From: Fragilaria radians
Taxonomy: Eukaryota > Bacillariophyta > Fragilariophyceae > Fragilariales > Fragilariaceae
Direction of reading: 5' to 3'
NCBI GenBank assembly: GCA_900642245.1
Contig: CAAAJI010000301.1
Location: 1 to 28,897, forward strand
DNA length: 28,897 nucleotides
Made by a program: the position numbers and the translations under genes. This document shows positions 18,777 through 28,897 of this stretch, piece by piece. The notes below the pieces were generated by a model that did not search any database, had not been told where the DNA came from, and was given only the letters and a program-made list of their open reading frames with translations. Numbering within the stretch: the first letter of the stretch is position 1; every line of letters starts with the position of its first letter.

Positions 18777-21700
18777 AGCGTTTGTTTGCCAGTTGACACC
18801 AAACACAATTCCATATGACACTGATTTCAATGTGAACAAGTAACGGTACGTCACTAAATTACTTTTGACACCGTGTGGTAAAAATGCATGCCAATGCCAA
18901 TGCTATCAACATTCACAAACTAGCACCAATTTGCCTTCAAGGGAAGGGAAAAGGCAAAATGTATATATATTTTGATCCCATGGATAATAAAACAAGGAGT
19001 TGAGATTTTTACTTTCATTGTACATTAATATCTTTGTTTTGCGTAGACACAAGTTTCATGCTGTCCTACCATATGTTTACAAATGGGAGCAATCGAACAA
19101 ATTCCAATATCCTTTATTTTAATTCATATTTATACCTCCAAATGCACTTTTTCAATCCGACTCTTTAGCACTTCCAAATTGCCATTGATTTTCATATTAC
19201 TTCTTAAAAAACTATTCCCATTGGAAAGTTTCTAGTTTCCGTTGTTCTGTGACTTGTGAAAGTCTGCCAATATGCTCTTTGGTTCTTGACCATGATTGCC
19301 TTATCTTAATAAGCTATCACAATATTTGATATACTGTTCTTGTTCTTTCAAAGCTGGATGTATAGACTAAGCAGTACCTTCTTTTTTCTTGCCGGCTGAA
19401 GCGTATGGCAAGCCTTCTTCATTCTAACGAGCTCAAGTAAGTTGTAGCATTGGTTTCCAATGCTCTCTTTAATGGTAAGGGAAAATGTAAACACTGAACT
19501 CAGATCTGTAATGTACTGTTTAGATCCAAAAAATCATAGGATATGTTTGGCAAATTGATAAAGATGTCATGGACCCATGATGAAACCTACATTGATTTTA
19601 TAAAAGGTTCATAGTAACTGCTAAATGCTGGATTAGATCTGAACGAAACAAGGCAAAAAGCCTACTCTCCATTCATTAACAAGTCACGTCTCGGCAATTT
19701 ACTCTCATGGTTTACACATTACTGATTCAAGTAGCAAGCAGTAAAGTCTCGATAAAGTTAAAATATCTCTAGATTTGTAGATGTAAAACTTAACCTCATT
19801 GAAAAGTGTAAATGCTTTTAGTAAGAACTCAATGAAGCTGTGCATCATCAATTAATAAATACTGAAGCCTTATGGACATATGAAAACCTAAACAGATTTG
19901 TTATTGATAAAACCACAAACAAAAAACTAATGGTCAGCACAGAATCTATTGTTGTGAAATCTGGAATATCACTAAATTTGACAAATTTTAATACATCCCA
20001 TTTTATGAAGGAAATCAATTTACCATTTAGTCTAACCATTGATAACCAGATGTGTAGCCAGGTAGATATTCCAAATAATAGGTTTTCCCCCAAAATTTTG
20101 GATATCTCTAGCTCTGAATGATCGGCTCTTTCAACAAAGAATTACTTCTGATTTGAAATAACTCCTTGATTTTCAAACAGTTTCTACAAATGCTTGATTT
20201 CTTCTATTTAATACATGAGAAAAATATTTTGATACTATTTTATAAAGGCAAGATACACATCTAGCTTCAATCGTAAAATCTTTGGTGTTGCTATCTACAC
20301 GTTATTGGAGAGGGAAATTTGCACGAATAATTGAGAAACGCAATATTTTATCTTGCCTTTTTCTGCCCGCCGCCTTACCATCCATGCATACTTTTTGGAA
20401 ATTAAGAATTGATAATATCATTTATGACATGCTTGCAAAGAACTGTCCTATCATTACAAAATTAAGACCAAAAGAGGGCATTTCTGAGTAGCATGAAAAG
20501 ATGATGATTTTTTTGTACTATGTGACACTCTGGGATAGACATTCCTAAAATATAATTAGTAATTGTTTGTTTCTAAATCAATGACGCAAGCAATTATGAT
20601 AGATATTGATTTAAAGCAAACAATGACATTATTTTTTGATACAATTTGTTTTAATACGAATTTATCCATTTTAACTTTTAGATTGTGCATTTGTCAATAG
20701 GATCTACTCTGATTAAAATTTTCCTGCATCACTCAATATTGAAATAATGACTAACTTAAAAATCAATCAACAATATTCAATTTGGATGTTTCAATATTCA
20801 ATAGATCAATGTTTAAATGCAAAGCATTTAAGATTCAGCATCATTTGCAAAATCTTCATTTTTCTCAATCAAACTATATGAAGATTTACTGGAATACTTC
20901 TCATAGATATAAGAAGAAAGGTAAGATCAACAATTCCTGAGGGACCTCGCATTTCGTTTTTTCGCTTCTTCAAAATAATTACCACAAAGGATAGAGATTT
21001 ATCAATCTTGCAAGAATTGTTCTATTCTGGATCCTGCTTGACTCACTTTGCAATGCTTAACTTGAAGTAATTTAATAGTCGACAGCAAAGCTATTGTATA
21101 TCCAAGCAACGAATTTAAGTAGAAAAAGTTGCGATCATTCCCAAAAATAAGTTTGGTTTGGTTCACTGTCCAAGCAGCAAACACCAATGCACACTGATCT
21201 GACAGCACTTTCTTAATATTTGTTGAATAGATGCTATTGATAGCTCCATGATTTTATAAATGGATCAATGCTAATACTTGGTATTCAGATAGGGCGTCGA
21301 GCACGTTACTTCCCTACAAATAAAAATGGCAATAAATCTCCATTGACTCAGCCCAATCATCTCCAGCAAGTTGTTACTTTTGAGGGATGAACGCATTCAG
21401 ATAAGAGAAGCTGATTCTGATTTGTACTGTTAGTAACAGTTATATATTATTGGTGCAAACTCATGACATACTTAGTGCCAGCCCTGAAGAAATCAAAGTA
21501 TTGACTAGCTAGTCCTTTCCACTTCAACAGATTTGAGGTAGTCAACATGACAAAGGAATACAAAGAATCAGAGCAAAGCCAGAATTTCTTCCCGGTGTGC
21601 AAAGTTGTAGGTTTTATAGATTCAATAATACTGTCCTACAATATTTACAATAATTGTATCAAAAACAAACAATCATTGTACAGATCAATATAAATACAAT

Positions 21701-22180
21701 CAATTATTTTTTGTGTAATCGATATCAATTCACGTTCCTTGGGAATGGGATATCCCTAACAATGAAAATGTTGCAAAGAACACTAAAGTCATTACGTGTG
21801 AAAAAACCGACTCAAACTCTACTGTATATGTGGAATGAAAAGATGAATCGAAAATGCCACATAAGCAAAACTACCACCTGTTCTATTGGACGGCATCCTT
21901 ACGTCAACAGACATTCTAAAATGCTCATCACCTTGAACATTTCAAACATTTCAGTGAACCTTCCTATAGTAATTTCGAAAGCTTGAATTCTAATTAGCTT
22001 CAAGTGAAATGACGCTATCATTCCTGGAAAGGATCCATCGCTGTCAACTTCAAGCACAATGTCTATCCCGCCACCACGTAAACAATTATACATCAAATGC
22101 TAAGGCACAGCGGGATAATGACGAATTTTTGTAGAATTTCCATCTTGTAGAAACTAAGTCACTTTCCAGTACATTTTACA
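18777..22180. other. 3.4 kb stretch without a supported gene
   Basis: Very AT-rich. Open frames of 60-110 codons at 19840-20121 and 20282-20491, and around 21654-22096 on both strands, lack recognisable domains. Nothing here can be supported as a gene. Confidence 0.4.
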
Positions 22181-22196
22181 ATTCGTTGACGTACGA
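22181..22196 (+). promoter_or_regulatory. Shared upstream word ATTCGTTGACGTACGA
   Basis: It lies 69 bases before the ATG of RGLE copy 3. Fourteen of 16 bases match 15109-15124, which is 124 bases before copy 2's ATG. The word contains TGACGT and inverted TCGT/ACGA arms. A candidate promoter element; not proven. Confidence 0.35.
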
Positions 22197-22249
22197 TAAC
22201 TTTTGGTAAGAAGGGAACAAAACGTATTTTCTTATCTTCCCATTGTAGA

Positions 22250-22987
22250 ATGATTTCTAGATTCTCATCAAAAGTAAGCTCTGATCGAACCTCAAAGTCC
22301 TCCATGAAAAAAGTTAAATTTCAACTTGAATCCCAAAATGTTGTATTTATCCCATCCGTTGAAGATGCAGGCATATGGCATTCACAAAAATCATTATTAC
22401 ACATGCGAGATGTTGCCCTAGATACTGCCCTGCAATCTCGTTATGATCCTCGATATACATTATGGAATACTCTTTTTCAAGATCCAGCGTCTGAGAATCT
22501 CTTATGTTTGTGGACGACGAATTCGAACACTTTGAGAGGTTTGGAACAATTCGTCTGTGATACGCTTAGAAGACAAAGGACTCTTGAACATACCGAACGA
22601 GTCCTCGCGATCCTTCAAGTACAACAAAGGCACTATCAAACGCGACGACAACGGCAAAGAAAGCAACGTTTTGAAGTTGAAAGAGAAGAGCATCATCAAG
22701 ACTTCAATTCTAATGAGTATGAGATAGAGTCAGAAGAACTTGCAGCAATTAGTCGTCAATACAGTCAAGGTTCCATCGAAATGGCAAAAGTCATGGCTAA
22801 AGCAGATGCTTTCGCAGTCTCTGTCGATGACCAAAAGTGCATCCGAATCGCCTGGATACGAGATCAAATGTTCTCGAAATGGCCGAATAACATTCAGACC
22901 TCGGATAAGTCAAAGAGTTCACTTCCTAGTCCCTATACTGGTTCATCATGCTCGATGATATCACAAAAAACATCAACTGCAGCATAA
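22250..22987 (+). CDS. RGLE-family uncharacterised protein, copy 3 (complete)
   Basis: ATG 22250 to TAA, 245 residues. It has the same layout as copy 2: Ser-rich head, MKKVKFQLESQNVVFIPSVE, the invariant core with LWNTLFQDP and RGLEQFVC, a basic helix, RRQRQRKQR, an acidic linker four residues longer than copy 2's (FEVEREEHHQDFNSNEYEIE), EELAAISRQYSQGSIE, KADAFAVSVDD, a variable tail and a terminal TSTAA. Across 63 codons (22430-22618 against 15422-15610) I count 12 silent and no replacement differences, so purifying selection is strong. Changes cluster in the linker and tail. Immediately upstream, GTAAGA (22206) and TTGTAG (22248) could delimit a 43-nt leader intron, but that is short. Function is unknown. 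Confidence 0.87.
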   Translation: MISRFSSKVSSDRTSKSSMKKVKFQLESQNVVFIPSVEDAGIWHSQKSLLHMRDVALDTALQSRYDPRYTLWNTLFQDPASENLLCLWTTNSNTLRGLEQFVCDTLRRQRTLEHTERVLAILQVQQRHYQTRRQRQRKQRFEVEREEHHQDFNSNEYEIESEELAAISRQYSQGSIEMAKVMAKADAFAVSVDDQKCIRIAWIRDQMFSKWPNNIQTSDKSKSSLPSPYTGSSCSMISQKTSTAA

Positions 22988-24568
22988 TTAAAAATTTCTA
23001 ATGGTATTGGCAAGGAGCGTCCTGGGGAATTCATGTGAGAATTGCATATTTTATTGGTTAATGATGCATTTTCTGTTCTGCTTGCTTTAAAGAATAGTAA
23101 TTGCAATGCGATAGTGTTCCAAGCTGGCCTGTTTCGTCAACATTTCTTCTAACTCTAACTAGATTGAATTCCACTATTTTTGCAATAGTATAAACTTACC
23201 TCACTTTTTTCCATGAATTCTAAATCTATTGGATAATTTGCTGTAAACTTTTTTCCAAATGAAAACTGATACATAAATATAGGTTCATAGAGAGTTGGCT
23301 TTAAACATGAAGAAAAGATTAGTTAATCTCCAGGTCAAGTTTAAACAAAACAGATATTGATCTGTTGAATCTTATAGGAGTTCATATCTTTCTTAGCTAA
23401 AAATACAGTAAGGTAATCATTTAAGTTACTGCATCAGCGTGCATTAACCTAGAAGTAAATTCACTGTCTGTTAACCAAAATTGTTTAAAAATCATGAGGA
23501 TGCCCTTTTTTTCAAATAAGTTAATTTATAGATGATGTACAACTTTATGTTTTCGACATTTATTTGAGGATAAGTAAATGACTATATCTCGACAATGAGT
23601 TTGAAGGGATGGAAATTGAATTTTTCAATTGACAAGTTAAGATGATTTCTCGATATTTCTCCTTACTGAAGCATCAGCGTACTACTTTTCAAGAAATAGG
23701 AATCGTTTAATTTTGAATTGATTATTTCCACTCTTCTTGTATATTATCAAAGCAAGTCCTGATACAATAAATAATCCAATGATTTCTAATTGCAAATTCT
23801 GAGTATAGCGAACGATGCATCAACATATTACTATCGATTTTGCTATCACAATCCACAACTTCCATTATTAATGTTTACCTTCCAAGTAAAATACATCATT
23901 GTTTGTTGTCAACTCAGTTTTTCTTTGCAGTATGGTGTCTGTTGAATTAGCAGATGGGTTCTAATTTTACTCATCAGGTTGCTCTGAGCTATCTTATTCA
24001 CCTGCATTTCATAATCTATAAATAGCTTTGAAGCATATTTAAATTCTGCATTAAGTTGTGAAGGAGCCAGGACTAGAAACGTTATTCAAGGTATGGAATT
24101 ACAGGTGCTATAGTCCTTTCAGAATATTGGAGGAAGAGCACTTGTGATTGATTTTATATTGACAAAGGTATCTTTAGTATCATATATTTCAGAGCTGATA
24201 ATCCACGCAAGAAATTCTTTATTTGCATGAGATATATGGTTAACTTATGACTGGATCTATATGAGTTAGAGGAGATACATGTACTGATACCTTCATCCAT
24301 AGTTTTAATTCATTTAATCTCAATTGAATGCCCATAGGTAACCCTGTATAACATTATTTTGTATTTTAACAAAATAATAGAATCAACACGTTCACTTTTT
24401 TTTAATTTTTAAGCGTAGACTATCCCTCCTGACGATTTTTCTCATCAATCAAGTTCTCTTGGATGTCATTATTGGAAGGACCATCTATTCTTTATTTTGA
24501 TGCTTCACATGGCGCAAGGATTCCTTCAGTAATCAAGCTTTATTTATATATATATTTGATCAGATAGA
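22988..24568. other. 1.6 kb AT-rich stretch without a supported gene
   Basis: Neither strand has a long frame or a recognisable motif. It includes simple TA-rich sequence near 24543-24556. Confidence 0.45.
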
Positions 24569-25153
24569 TTACGCATTAATGCTACTGTTTCGTCTCGATA
24601 ACAGTCTACGGAGAAGCGAGATTTTATTTGGAATCTTTAGAGCTTTCAATTCCAATTCAACGGCTCTTTCATCCGCTTTAGCTATCGCTCGGGCGAATAT
24701 CTTTGCACTTTCTGTATGCTTTTCAGAGGACTCCCTTAGTTCTTCACCGTAATTCTTGCACTTTATTTTACCTCTAGTGCATGCTTGCATTTTTAGCACT
24801 GATAAAAGAGCCCTTTTTTGTGCCTCGAGTCTCTGATTTCTATGTAAGTGATTTGTTTTCATTTCAAGTCCTCGACATACCTCCAACTCTGTCCATTCAA
24901 GAAGATTCATGTGTACAGTCATAATATCGATTAATGCTCCGCCATGACTTATTAAAACTCTGTCGAGTAGATGATCTTTTCCTATACTTCGTATCTTGAC
25001 TGAGCGATAATGGCGCTCTATTGTAAAATATTCATAATCTTCCTGGGTATACCAACCTTTTTTAATATCCTTTGGGCGCGTCATTTTAGGAGGTGTTGTG
25101 CCAGTTATCTCAATGCCAAGGAGGTGAGAATCATTAAAGGACACTTTTTTCAT
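24569..25153 (-). CDS. RGLE-family uncharacterised protein, divergent member (copy 4)
   Basis: This is a complete 194-residue frame on the opposite strand from the other members. ATG 25153 is followed at once by MKKVSFNDSHLLGIEI, equivalent to MKKVKF in copies 2 and 3. It has a GWYTQEDYEYF box, an internal helical region, CRGLEMK (the RGLE signature), a basic helix with QKRALLSVLKMQ matching ERVLAILQ, a basic KIKCKNYGEE region, then SSEKHTESAKIFARAIAKAD, equivalent to the C-terminal SIEMAKVMGKAD helix, and a basic RRLLSRRNS tail. An upstream in-frame stop (TAA about 24 bases before the ATG) supports the start. It lacks the LWNTLFQDP core and STAA end of the other copies. The WYTQEDYE type seems closer to the widespread form of the family in diatoms, as I remember it. 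Function is unknown. Confidence 0.78.
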   Translation of the reverse strand: MKKVSFNDSHLLGIEITGTTPPKMTRPKDIKKGWYTQEDYEYFTIERHYRSVKIRSIGKDHLLDRVLISHGGALIDIMTVHMNLLEWTELEVCRGLEMKTNHLHRNQRLEAQKRALLSVLKMQACTRGKIKCKNYGEELRESSEKHTESAKIFARAIAKADERAVELELKALKIPNKISLLRRLLSRRNSSINA

Positions 25154-26052
25154 ATTTTTCTTTAGAAATCGAGTTTATGGTTAATGCGCTATTTTCAAAC
25201 AAGTCACGCTTTGGCTGGATAACACATGTGCTGGAACAACACTTGCCTGCACAAGTTTCGATGGTCCAAAATCTAATACTAATCGTTGACACATTGTAAG
25301 TATAGATATATATTTTCTGTTTTTGTCTGTTTATTGTAATAGGTAGAGACAAAGTAGACTTAAGAATTTCGGACATTACGAACTCTATGTGCTTAATTTA
25401 ACATTCAAGCCTTGTTTCAAGATTAGGAACAACAACGAAACAAGAAATTTCAATATTTGTACATGGCCTCTCGTATGTCAACAGACAAAATCAAAAAAAC
25501 TTTGAAAAACGATACTTATCTGTGGACTGTCAGATAAGAGTGCGAAAGCGTCATAATCTACAAGACATAAAAAATCAGAAAATTCAAGATTCAAATAACT
25601 CTAGCTTGACATAGAACTACTGGCTTTTAAGAGATGCAGAAAAGAGGTAAAGTAGCGCTAATTCAACATTGAACATCTAACGGAATTGGTAGCACGACTT
25701 TAAAGAATAAAGATTTGTAAAGGGAGGATACATAGATCCAGTTATATGAAAATCATAAAGAGAAAAGATTTATTAGGCTTTGACAAAGATATATGAATAG
25801 GAGAATAGAGGAAAGAAGCTGGAAAGGAAGAAAAGAAAGAAAGAGTAAGCCATGACTTATGACATCTAAGCCACAATCTAAATAAAAATCCTGCGATATA
25901 ACGATAGCAATAAATAACGTAGAATGGTTGTGACTTGAAAGTGAAAAAATTGATTTAATTCAAACTTGATGGAAAAAGAAAACGAAGCAACTGTTTCACT
26001 GTGTCAAGAAAGTAAGATTTCAAGGTTTTTATAGAAATACGATAGCAATGTT
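25154..26052. other. Upstream and purine-rich intergenic stretch
   Basis: No supported gene is seen. AATCGTTGACACAT (25281-25294) shares CGTTGAC with the words before copies 2 and 3, about 130 bases upstream of the copy 4 ATG but inverted relative to that gene. The region 25780-25850 is purine-rich on the plus strand. Confidence 0.35.
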
Positions 26053-26298
26053 ATGGATGATGTTTCAGACGAAAATATCGGACGCTCTCTGTGGAAAGAA
26101 AAAAGAATGAAGGCTAGAACAATGAAATGGATAAAAACAGAGCCATGGAATCCTATTGCTAAGCAACGAAGGATATCATCACGATATGCAAGTTTTATGG
26201 TGACTTTATTTCATTACAAGAAGGATGATATGCCAAATGCTTATGCAATTCAAGAAGACTTTGACATTTTTCCGAAATACTCCAGCGCGGAAGATTAA
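26053..26298 (+). CDS. Possible small orphan protein, 81 residues
   Basis: A plus-strand frame starts MDDVSDENIGRSLWKEKRMK and ends KYSSAED. It is Lys/Arg-rich in the first half and acidic at the end, with no signal peptide, repeat or known domain. It stands alone in AT-rich sequence, so it may be spurious. Confidence 0.25.
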   Translation: MDDVSDENIGRSLWKEKRMKARTMKWIKTEPWNPIAKQRRISSRYASFMVTLFHYKKDDMPNAYAIQEDFDIFPKYSSAED

Positions 26299-27382
26299 GT
26301 GGATAGAAAGAACAGACTGATAGCAGTGTTCCACAGCTTCCCATTCAAAGGAATACCAACTCTGAATGCACAAAGAAGTTCTGCCCAAAGGAAAATTATC
26401 TAAGTATTACAATACGAGAGAAATTTTACGCAATAAAAATGATTATCAATGTCATTGTCATGTGTCACAATTCGATATGTGTCCAGGCACACAATGAGCT
26501 AAACAAGCAACCATCAAGCGCCAAGATCCTTAGATTGCAGAAAAATGTCACCGTTACGACATGCACAAGGAGGCCTTGAACGTGATTATCTCACTACAGG
26601 AAGTCTGTAGATTTCCCATTCAAGTATGCCATGATGTTGATATCCTTAGGTTGTATCAAAGATTTTTTAAAGCTGCATAAAAAAGTTAAGGTGTCATAAA
26701 ACATGGCAAAAAAAGAAGCATTGTGTTGCATTGAAGGCATGTACACATAGGCAATTCAACCATTTATTCAAGATGCATGTAACATAGTGTGTCTTTTTAT
26801 TTGTATTTTTCAGGTTTGGCATCATTAACGGTATCACTTACATCTTTCTCAGAGACAATAAAATAATCCTTATCATCCAGAATTTTTTTGCATTTCATAG
26901 ATAGCTTGTTAAATTATTTTTAATCTCTTTGTGTTTTATTCACCAATCTCAAACAATCCTGTAGCCTTGGTCAGGTCTTCAGTTTAAGTTTCATGCACAT
27001 ATTTTAACCAGTAATATACTTTTTCCTTGTCAAGTTTTAGGATTTTCCCAACGCATTTAGTTGATGTGTTTTTGTATCACTCTAATAACTTTGATGGGTT
27101 ACTTTCAACTTTATTAGCCCTCATCCGGTTCAATCTTTGTTTTAGTTCGTAAAGTACTCAGAGAACAAATGGTTATAGTTTTTGCGAATGTTCTAGACTC
27201 TGCATTGCTTTTCATGCTCTCAAACAGGCACCCTTGAACTCCTCAGATAGGAGTTCCTTGGCAATACATTTCCAGGAAGAACTATGCTACTAACGTTTGA
27301 TTTACTTTATCAATCCCAAAAAATCTTTCAGAGTCTCTCCTATCACCATAACTCATCAATTTTCTAATGGGCATTATTTTTA
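26299..27382. other. Stretch with possible decayed coding sequence, minus strand
   Basis: Reading the minus strand at about 26950-27130 gives a long stretch with few stops, containing VGKILKLDKEKVYYWLKYV and DLTKATGLFEIGE in one frame; near 26830-26880, KKILDDKDYFIVSEKDVSD follows in another. It looks like a broken gene or transposon piece, but I recognise no family. Confidence 0.2.
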
Positions 27383-28840
27383 CTAAAGAACAGGATTATC
27401 ATCAATCCACAACCCATTATGGCGAATCTGACCATCTGGGAGGGTTTCCATACCGTCACCATGAGCCTTACCCTTGCGCCATTCACCTATGTAATTTCCT
27501 CCACTATTCCAATGACATTCTGATCGCAATAATATAACATTAAGATAAGGTTGATCAAGAATAATGGAAAAATCTTACATGAACAAGCTAAAGAACTTAC
27601 CTCCAAATCCGTCATAGCGGCCGTGCTTCCAATTTCCATTGTAGTATCCACCGTCTGGGGAAAAGTACTGCCCTTTGCCCTGTCGTTTTCCATTGTAGAA
27701 TTCACCGATATATCTGGCACCATCTGGCCAAACCATATTTCCCATTCCATTTATTTGATCCAAATGGAACTCTCCGACGTAGACTCTACCATCTGACCAG
27801 ACAAACTTTCCTCTTCCGTGACGTTGATCGCTTTGATGTTCTCCTTCATAGGTGCCACCATTTGAAAGAGTGGCTATTCCAAGTCCATTCCATCGTCCAT
27901 GCCTCCATTCACCATCGTAAGTTCTCCCTATGTCATCGTATTCCAAACGACCAGCTCCATGAGGCATACCAGTGGAAAGTAGGATTACTCCAGTGTACTT
28001 CCCACTATCGCCATAGGGATCAGATAATCGATAATCTTTGACAACTCTAAGAGCTTCATAAATGGTAGAAGTGGCCACTGTGGGACCTAAAGAAGAGTTA
28101 CCTAAAGAGAAAATATTGTCCTCATCATTAGCATAATCAAGACTTTGATTATCGGGCCCATGTGTAAATTCTTCCACATTCGAAAGGTTAGGCTTGACAA
28201 TACTCTGAGGTTCATTGGAAACTTCCAGTCCTGAGACATTCTCGTGGTGATATTTCCAACGTCTAGAGTTCGCGTCAAATGTATCACGGCTGTCAGATGA
28301 CGTGCTGTCAGACTTCCCACGGGTTAAGGCCTGTTTGATTTCACTCTGTCCTAAGGACGGAAAAAAGTGCTGCTGAGTAGTCGGATGATTCTCGTGTACG
28401 TCTTTGGAACTAGCATCATACTGCCCATATAATCCTTCGAGATTCCTATCGTTGTCATGGAGATTTGATGGATTGGGGTTGGTTGCTATATTCATGATCG
28501 CTGACTCATCCCTTTTTCCTGTAGAATCATATTTGAAATTCAAGCCTTGGGAGGATGCACTTGAAATTGAAGATTTGGAGTTATCATTATCGTCCTGATT
28601 CCAACTCTTGGACTCCAATTGAGCAACATCGATCACCTCTTTTGAGATATTATCTTTCCTCATCTTGACTTCTTTTTCCATGAGCTTTTCTTGATTCGCT
28701 AATCGTTCTCGCAAAACAGCAAGTTCAATATCTTTTTGATGCAAGGCTGTTTGGAACTTTTGGAGTTGATCCTTCAAACACTTGTTTTCGTATTCTTTTT
28801 CATCTAGCCACTCACGCATAACAGTTACTGTAGTGCTCAT
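27383..28840 (-). CDS. Coiled-coil and MORN-repeat protein (two exons)
   Basis: Exon 1 is 28840-27601 and exon 2 is 27519-27383, with an 81-nt intron 27600-27520 (donor GGAG|GTAAGT, acceptor GATCAG|AATGTC). Splicing keeps the frame and replaces a premature KFFSLFM end with more MORN sequence (ECHWNSGGNYIGEWRKGKAH), giving 458 residues. N-terminal residues about 8-62 form a likely coiled coil (DQLQKFQTALHQKD, LRERLANQEKL). Residues 63-280 are polar, Ser/Asn-rich and disordered-looking. From about residue 282, seven to eight MORN repeats of about 23 residues follow (YDGEWRHGRWNGLG, YEGEHQSDQRHGRG, YVGEFHLDQINGMG, YIGEFYNGKRQGKG, YNGNWKHGRYDGFG). MORN repeats act in membrane-lipid association or as scaffolds for cytoskeletal and flagellar structures; the partner is unknown here. 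No kinase or SET domain is attached. Confidence 0.88.
27520..27600 (-). other. Spliceosomal intron in the MORN gene
   Basis: 81 nt, GTAAGT at the donor and CAG at the acceptor, phase 1. It is supported because exon 2 continues the 23-residue MORN periodicity in frame up to a TAG at 27385-27383. Confidence 0.85.
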
Positions 28841-28897
28841 TGAGGTATCAGAAGTTTTAGAATAAAGAAGTGTTGTCTGTGGTGGTTGTTCTTGAAA

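Noticed and set aside
19840..20491. Two plus-strand frames of 93 and 69 codons as possible genes
   Set aside because: They have no motif, hydrophobic signal or similarity to anything else in the window, and are of a length expected by chance over a 3.4 kb stretch.

Overview
The window looks like nuclear DNA from a stramenopile, most probably a diatom. The evidence is an AT-rich background with sparse intron-poor genes and a short GT-AG intron (81 nt). There are secreted Pro/Ser/Thr-rich proteins of the kind common at diatom cell surfaces, a local cluster of a small uncharacterised protein family carrying an RGLE motif, and many decayed Ty1/copia-type retroelement pieces that resemble those of diatoms. 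A 103-base run of N (18465-18567) shows that this is a draft scaffold. Species cannot be named from the sequence alone.

Layout. 1-551 is the 3' part of an RGLE-family gene cut by the window edge. 1130-2803 is a decayed retroelement on the minus strand, with gag, protease, pre-integrase and integrase regions in the correct order. 3015-3370 is a decayed copia RT/RNase H piece, also minus. From about 3278 to 10068 there is an old tandem duplication of a unit of about 3.3-3.5 kb. Each unit runs from a copia RT scrap (minus), through a leader with a triple TTGCATAAATTATTT-like repeat, through a gene for a secreted Lys/Pro/Ser/Thr-rich protein with a C-terminal beta-rich domain, to a gag scrap (plus). 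Each of the two secreted-protein genes carries one single-base frameshift, at different places. 10620-14202 is a larger ruined copia element on the minus strand. It lacks the RT core and has two RNase H pieces.

The right half is gene-poor. It holds two further full-length RGLE-family genes (15233-15967 and 22250-22987, plus strand), a divergent member on the minus strand (24569-25153), a Ser-rich twin-CX9C (CHCH) protein interrupted by the assembly gap (18124-18585, minus), and a spliced coiled-coil plus MORN-repeat gene (27383-28840, minus).

No pathway or operon links these genes; this is an ordinary eukaryotic neighbourhood shaped by local duplication and retroelement decay. The points most worth following are the duplicated Lys-rich/PTS secreted protein pair with independent frameshifts (a possible silica- or wall-associated family) and the RGLE-family cluster. 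Two RGLE paralogues differ by 12 synonymous and no amino-acid changes over 63 core codons, so the unknown protein is under strong constraint.
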